Shown here: in pieces, positions 40,642 through 44,733 of the stretch | Numbering within the stretch: position 1 is the stretch's first letter | Layout: each line of letters begins with the position of its first letter | From: UBA660 sp046704245 | Lineage (GTDB): Bacteria; Bacillota_I; Bacilli_A; RF39; UBA660 | DNA length: 44,733 nucleotides | Reading direction: 5' to 3' | NCBI GenBank assembly: GCA_046704245.1 | Contig: JBJKSD010000006.1 | Location: 1-44,733, forward strand | Program-made: the position numbers and the translations under genes | The notes under the pieces: model-generated | The model's input: only the letters and a program-made list of their open reading frames with translations | Told to the model about the DNA's origin: nothing | The model's database searches: none

Positions 40642-41113
40642 CATATCCACCCCCTATCAATTCTTTGATATTCGCTCTAGCTCTTTTGAGCCATGTTCTA
40701 ATAGTAGCATCTTTCGTTTTTAATATTTTAGCTATCTCTTTAGTGTTATATCCCTCATAGTAATAAAGATATAAGACATAACGATAATTTAAGGGTAAGG
40801 TAAAAATAAGTTGCAGTAGATCGTATTCTTCTTGATGATTAGTATCAGCGATAATATTTTCATCAAAGGCTATCTCTTTTATATAATGCCGATGTTTTAG
40901 GATATTCTTACAATGATTACAAGTTACAGTAATAATCCATGCTTTTTTATGATTTTCATTATTAAAGAACGGCGCCTTTTCCATTATTTTAATGAAAACA
41001 TCTTGTAAAGCATCTTCAGCATCATACTGATTCTTTAAATATACTAAACATAAACGATAGACCATATCACTATATTGATCAATAGTTAGTCGCAATACAT
41101 CAGTATGCATCAT
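40634..41113 (-). CDS. ECF sigma-70 factor
   Basis: A 159-residue sigma factor of the ECF group. Region 2 is seen in YSDMVYRLCLVYLKNQYDAE-DALQDVFIKI (residues 13-45), and region 4 in LPLNYRYVLYLYYYEGYNTK followed by EIAKILKTKDATIRTWLKRAR (helix-turn-helix). Such factors direct a small envelope-stress or antimicrobial-response regulon. GGAGG is 7 bases before the ATG at 41113. A TG-A-TATAAT promoter lies at 41169-41177, and a TGAAAC at 41158-41163 resembles an ECF -35, hinting at autoregulation. The overlapping next gene is its likely anti-sigma. Confidence 0.92.
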   Translation of the reverse strand: MMHTDVLRLTIDQYSDMVYRLCLVYLKNQYDAEDALQDVFIKIMEKAPFFNNENHKKAWIITVTCNHCKNILKHRHYIKEIAFDENIIADTNHQEEYDLLQLIFTLPLNYRYVLYLYYYEGYNTKEIAKILKTKDATIRTWLKRARANIKELIGGGYDE

Positions 41114-41157
41114 ATTTTATCCTCCCTCAATAATAAAACAATCTTATAGATGAAAAT

Positions 41158-41177
41158 GTTTCAAAGAAATTATATCA
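41158..41177 (-). promoter_or_regulatory. Promoter region of the ECF sigma operon
   Basis: On the minus strand TG-A-TATAAT (41177-41169) gives a vegetative promoter. TGAAAC (41163-41158) just downstream resembles ECF -35 elements, but no clear CGTC-like -10 is seen at the right distance, so autoregulation is uncertain. Confidence 0.5.
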
Positions 41178-41216
41178 TATTAATGGAAAATTATTCTTTA
41201 TTCTATTTTCTATAAA

Positions 41217-41225
41217 TGATATAAT
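41217..41225 (+). promoter_or_regulatory. Extended -10 promoter of ftsK
   Basis: TG-A-TATAAT at 41217-41225, shortly before the GAGGTG ribosome binding site. Confidence 0.6.
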
Positions 41226-41246
41226 TATAATGAGGTGTGTTATAGT

Positions 41247-43415
41247 ATGACCAAAAATAAAAAGAGAAAAGATGATAAAGAAAAAAAGATTACCTATAGT
41301 ACTGAATTAAATGGTCTACTTTTAATTTTAATGGCTGTCATTGGTATAGGTCGTTTTGGTATTATGGGTGATTTATTTAATTCTTTTGCCATGTTTCTAG
41401 TTGGAACATGGAGTAGATTATTATTAATGGTTGTTCTATTTATTGGTATATATGCCGTATTAAAAAGAGAATGGCCGAAATTTTTTAGTAGTAGATTAAT
41501 AGGCCTATATCTATTTTTAATCTCTATATTGATGTTTTCGCATATTGAATATATTAAATTAAACGATATAAAAGCTATCGATATACTAACTGAAACAATT
41601 GATAACTTTATGTTAGCTACTAAGAATCCAGATATTATTCAGGGTGGGGGAATAATAGGTACTATCTTTTCACTATCTTTTGTTAAATTATTTGATATAG
41701 ATGGAACAATGATTGTCGGTACGTTTATTCTTTTCTTTGGTCTTATTATGTTAGCTGATATTTCACCAATGGAAAAATTAAAATGGTTATTTGATAAGAT
41801 AAAACAAATATTAAGAATAGGTACTAAATTATCAAAGGATGTTACTGATGCCGATGATAAGTATGAAAAAGACGGTAAGATAATTATTTCAAGTATGGAA
41901 GAATTAACAGAGATAACTGAAGATAAAGAAGAAAAAGAAGGAGAAGTTCCTAAACCGGTAGAATTAAACAATGGTAGAGAATATCAATTACCACCAATAA
42001 ATTTACTTAAACAGCCTTCTAAAGGTGATCATGCTGTCGATCAAGAAGTTATCAGCCGAAATATTGAAGCTTTAGAGAAAGTATTAGAAGATTTTAGAAT
42101 TAGTGGTAAAGTAGTAGGAGTTAATATTGGACCTTCAGTTACTCAATATGAAATGGAATTAAAAGCTGGTACTAAAGTTAGTCGCTTGTTAAGTATTAAT
42201 CGAGAAATATCTTTAGCTTTAGCAGCGAAAGATGTTAGAATACAAGCACCAATACCTGGTAAGAATACCGTAGGTATTGAAATACCTAATCCTAAAACGA
42301 TTATTGTAACTATTAGAGAAGTCTTAGAAAGTGTTCCTAATAGTTTAAAGAATAGTAAATTATTAGTAGTATTAGGTAAGAATATTATGGGTCGACCAAT
42401 ATTTGCTGAAATTAATAATACTCCACACTTATTAGTAGCTGGAGCTACTGGATCTGGTAAATCAGTATGTATTAACTGTATTATTGCATCAATCTTGATG
42501 AGAGCTAAACCAGATGAGGTTAAATTGTTATTGATTGATCCTAAGAAAGTTGAATTAAATTCTTATAATGGTATTCCCCATTTACTAACACCAGTTGTTT
42601 CTGAACCAAAGAAAGCAGCTGTAGCATTAGGTAAAATAGTAAGTGAAATGGAACATCGTTATGAATTATTTAACGAGGTGGGAGTTAAGAATATAGTGGG
42701 ATATAATTCTTATATTGCTACTAAGAATAAATATATTACTGACGGTGAAAAAATAAAGAAATTACCATATATTGTTGTAATAGTAGATGAATTAGCAGAC
42801 CTTATGATAGTTGCTGCTAAAGAAGTAGAAGAATATATTACTCGTATTACGCAATTAGCTAGAGCCGCTGGTATTCACTTAATTGTAGCAACCCAAAGAC
42901 CATCTACTGATGTTATTACTGGTTTAATTAAATCTAACATTCCTTCACGTCTTTCATTTGCTGTAAGTAGTAATGTTGATTCTAGAACAATATTAGATAT
43001 GGGTGGAGCTGAAAAACTATTAGGTAAAGGTGATATGTTATTCTTACCAATGGGTGAAAGTGTACCTCTTAGAGTTCAAGGAGCCTTTATTTCAGAAGAT
43101 GAAATAAATAAGATTATTGCTTATGTTTCTAGTCAACAACAAGCTGAATATGATGATAAATTAACCCAAGTAGAAGAAAAAGAAACATCTAATGATAATG
43201 AAGTAGAAGAATATGATGATCCTTTATATAATGATATAGTAGAATTTATTATTAGAAATCAAAAGGTTAGTGCTTCTTTATTACAAAGAAAATATCGATT
43301 AGGATACAACAGAGCTGCTCGTATTGTCGATTTACTAGAAGAAAGAGGTATTATTGGGCCCCCTAATGGTTCTAAACCTAGAGAAGTATTAGTATCTTTA
43401 GAAGATGATAAATAA
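41247..43415 (+). CDS. ftsK: DNA translocase FtsK/SpoIIIE
   Basis: A 722-residue septal DNA pump. Four to five N-terminal TM helices (about 17-175) are followed by an acidic linker, the alpha-beta translocase motor with Walker A GATGSGKS (near residue 401) and Walker B VVIVDELADLM, the ATQRPSTDVITGLIK segment, and the C-terminal gamma winged helix (ASLLQRKYRLGYNRAARIVD) that reads orienting DNA sequences. The lengths fit FtsK/SpoIIIE of Bacilli; one cannot tell which of the two roles dominates. The ATG at 41247 is favoured over the GTG at 41235 inside the ribosome binding site. It has its own promoter and is divergent from the ECF operon. Confidence 0.95.
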   Translation: MTKNKKRKDDKEKKITYSTELNGLLLILMAVIGIGRFGIMGDLFNSFAMFLVGTWSRLLLMVVLFIGIYAVLKREWPKFFSSRLIGLYLFLISILMFSHIEYIKLNDIKAIDILTETIDNFMLATKNPDIIQGGGIIGTIFSLSFVKLFDIDGTMIVGTFILFFGLIMLADISPMEKLKWLFDKIKQILRIGTKLSKDVTDADDKYEKDGKIIISSMEELTEITEDKEEKEGEVPKPVELNNGREYQLPPINLLKQPSKGDHAVDQEVISRNIEALEKVLEDFRISGKVVGVNIGPSVTQYEMELKAGTKVSRLLSINREISLALAAKDVRIQAPIPGKNTVGIEIPNPKTIIVTIREVLESVPNSLKNSKLLVVLGKNIMGRPIFAEINNTPHLLVAGATGSGKSVCINCIIASILMRAKPDEVKLLLIDPKKVELNSYNGIPHLLTPVVSEPKKAAVALGKIVSEMEHRYELFNEVGVKNIVGYNSYIATKNKYITDGEKIKKLPYIVVIVDELADLMIVAAKEVEEYITRITQLARAAGIHLIVATQRPSTDVITGLIKSNIPSRLSFAVSSNVDSRTILDMGGAEKLLGKGDMLFLPMGESVPLRVQGAFISEDEINKIIAYVSSQQQAEYDDKLTQVEEKETSNDNEVEEYDDPLYNDIVEFIIRNQKVSASLLQRKYRLGYNRAARIVDLLEERGIIGPPNGSKPREVLVSLEDDK

Positions 43416-43442
43416 AAAGAACACTAATTAGTGTTCTTTTTT
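43414..43442. terminator. Bidirectional terminator
   Basis: AAGAACACTAATTAGTGTTCTT is palindromic and flanked by A3 and T4-6 between convergent ftsK and the metallopeptidase gene. Confidence 0.88.
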
Positions 43443-44557
43443 CTTTTACCTAATACTTTAACGTTAGCTTCTTCAATATGAGTTCGATAAGTAGTTAATT
43501 TAGGTAATGAATCTGGTTCTATATCTATCCCTTGTAATAATTCATATAAATTATTACCATCATACTTCATTAATTGTTTTAAATTATAGATACCTTTATC
43601 TTTATCTTCGTTATATTGAGCATATAATTCTAATGCTATAAGATAAGATACCACATATTTAATGTTTTGGTGCATATTAGTATGAGTTGCAGCATTAATA
43701 GTTTGGTATGTAAAAGGTAGAGGAGGTAGACTGGTAGCTTCAGGATTAGTTTCTAGTACTTTATTAGCATATGCGACTACATAATATGATTTTGAATAGG
43801 TATTTATATATTGAGATGTAAGACGATGACTTTTATAAATATCTCTAGAATCGAATCCTAATTGTAATAAATAATCACCAAGTACTAATTCAGAAAATAA
43901 TGGTGCTACTTCAGATGTCAAAGCCCTAATAATATTAGTAAGTAATAAAATATTATTATATTTAAATTCAATACCATGCATAACTTCATGACTAAAACTA
44001 CAAATATCACGTATAGTACCATGTTTTATTAAACGTATATAAGGTTTATTAAAAACAATAATAGGATAACATTCACCTCTTTCGTGCCTATTTGATCTTT
44101 CTAATTGTTGTATATGAATGAGATTATACCTATTATGATAAAAAGTATCGTCAAATATGGTGGCGAATTCTTGGTCAAACATTTTAAAAAAATCATGAGT
44201 AATATTAAATACTTCATGATTTTTTAAATTATATATTTTTAGTTTGTTACGAGTAGTATTACCACTATGTAATATTCCCGAAGCAATCTGATAAAAAAAG
44301 TCTAAATGCTTTGAATAGAAAACGCTAATTCCAAGCATGGCATCTTTTAAGGTATTGACAATATTGACCCTTTCTGAAATAGCATTAAGTCCTTGCATAT
44401 CCTCATTTAATGTATGAGGAGGTGAGGAGGACTCCAATAATATTTTTAACATCTTTTTTAAACTTGTGAGTGATAGTTCTATACAGTCAGCAAGTTTTGA
44501 TAAATTATAATATTCTTCTTCTACTTCTTCAATACTCCACTGAAATTGGCTATTCAT
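43424..44557 (-). CDS. M3-like zinc metallopeptidase, reduced form
   Basis: A 377-residue soluble protein with a gluzincin motif: His190-Glu191-Val-Met-His194 in FSHEVMHGIEF and Glu216 in TSEVAPLFSELVLGDYL, 22 residues later, as expected for the third zinc ligand. The arrangement, with a helical N-terminal region and PFTYQTINAATHTNMH after the metal site, recalls the M3/oligoendopeptidase F fold, but at 377 residues it is much shorter than PepF (about 600), so its N-terminal half is reduced. No signal peptide. AAGGA is about 13 bases before the ATG, a longer spacing than usual here. A consensus promoter precedes it. Confidence 0.75.
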   Translation of the reverse strand: MNSQFQWSIEEVEEEYYNLSKLADCIELSLTSLKKMLKILLESSSPPHTLNEDMQGLNAISERVNIVNTLKDAMLGISVFYSKHLDFFYQIASGILHSGNTTRNKLKIYNLKNHEVFNITHDFFKMFDQEFATIFDDTFYHNRYNLIHIQQLERSNRHERGECYPIIVFNKPYIRLIKHGTIRDICSFSHEVMHGIEFKYNNILLLTNIIRALTSEVAPLFSELVLGDYLLQLGFDSRDIYKSHRLTSQYINTYSKSYYVVAYANKVLETNPEATSLPPLPFTYQTINAATHTNMHQNIKYVVSYLIALELYAQYNEDKDKGIYNLKQLMKYDGNNLYELLQGIDIEPDSLPKLTTYRTHIEEANVKVLGKRKKNTN

Positions 44558-44589
44558 ATAAATTAAATTATCCTTTCTTATAATGGGTT

Positions 44590-44618
44590 ATTGTAAATTA
44601 TTCCCAATAAAATGTCAA
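44590..44618 (-). promoter_or_regulatory. Promoter of the metallopeptidase gene
   Basis: On the minus strand TTGACA (44618-44613), 17 bases, TACAAT (44595-44590). Confidence 0.8.
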
Positions 44619-44643
44619 GATTCTTTTAATAAAGGATGGATAA

Positions 44644-44652
44644 TGATATACT
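44644..44652 (+). promoter_or_regulatory. Extended -10 promoter of deoD
   Basis: TG-A-TATACT at 44644-44652, about 27 bases before the ATG at 44680. Confidence 0.55.
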
Positions 44653-44679
44653 AAATATATAGTAGAGTGGAGGAATAGT

Positions 44680-44733
44680 ATGCCAACACCGCACATCGAA
44701 GCAAATAAAGAAGATATAGCTGAAGTAATATTA
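44680..44733 (+). CDS. deoD: Purine-nucleoside phosphorylase DeoD, first 18 codons (cut by right edge)
   Basis: Only MPTPHIEANKEDIAEVIL is visible before the window ends. DeoD enzymes start with M-(S/P)-T-(P)-H-I-x-A-x-x-G/D-x-I-A-x-x-V-L, and this matches closely, so the gene is very likely purine-nucleoside phosphorylase, which releases free purines from nucleosides by phosphorolysis. GGAGGAATAGT precedes the ATG. The call rests on a short stretch and would be checked by the sequence to the right. Confidence 0.72.
   Translation, partial: MPTPHIEANKEDIAEVIL

Overview
The window is a stretch of a very AT-rich, low-GC Gram-positive (Bacillota) chromosome that uses the standard bacterial code: rbfA ends in a real TGA, tryptophans are TGG, and most genes end in TAA. 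Shine-Dalgarno sequences of the AGGTG/GGAGG type and promoters of the TTGACA-17-TATAAT or TG-A-TATAAT type are easy to see. Conserved neighbourhoods match Bacillus subtilis (yunB/yutD/yutG/yutH/yutI; rimP-nusA-ylxR-infB-rbfA-truB-rpsO-pnp-ylxY), and there are spore-coat genes (yutH-like, CotY/CotZ-like). The prepilin-LamG fusion and the reduced or degenerate versions of several genes suggest an uncultured gut-type Bacilli lineage near Erysipelotrichia/RF39. That placement is inference.

Layout. 1-7.9 kb: a partial unknown gene, a 4Fe-4S ferredoxin, a tail-anchored acidic protein, a CBS-pair protein, then the yun/yut block: yunB, a DUF4015 glycosidase-like gene broken by an in-frame TAA, yutD, a DUF1292 protein, pgpA (yutG), yutH and a NifU-domain gene. 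7.9-9.2 kb: an S1-domain protein (CvfD/YugI type) and eight tRNA genes. 9.2-17.1 kb is the most accessory-looking part: a transglutaminase-like protease, a DUF4932-like metalloprotease, an unknown gene, a DHH phosphoesterase, a phage-type metallophosphoesterase behind a leader-terminator, purN, and a gene resembling phage 5-hydroxymethyl-dU DNA kinase/alpha-glutamyl-putrescinyl-thymine enzymes. 17.2-28.3 kb: envelope and sporulation functions (YerB-like DUF3048, DUF368 undecaprenyl-phosphate transporter, ArsP-like permease, RodA, CotZ-like coat protein, a membrane EIIB-like protein without its cysteine, an orphan sensor kinase, two Tyr-rich small proteins, an M29 aminopeptidase, a YkuE-like phosphoesterase, a CPBP protease) with two further tRNA clusters.

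28.3-39.8 kb is the transcription/translation/RNA-decay block: rimP (C-terminal domain missing), nusA, rnpM/ylxR, infB, rbfA, truB, rpsO with a structured leader, pnp, the pilin-LamG fusion, a degenerate YlxY-like deacetylase, and an RNase J paralogue with both a broken catalytic site and an in-frame TAA. 39.8-44.7 kb: an ECF sigma factor, its membrane anti-sigma partner and a signal-peptide/TM protein in one operon, then ftsK/spoIIIE, an M3-like metallopeptidase and the first codons of deoD.

The items most worth a second look are the two in-frame TAA codons (both followed by C, one in the context TAA-CTAG), the leader-terminator with a 13-codon reading frame ahead of the phage-type phosphoesterase, the hypermodified-base-type enzyme, and the perfect hairpin with T-tract between the promoter and the tRNA-Pro gene. 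No CRISPR array, insertion sequence or rRNA gene was seen.
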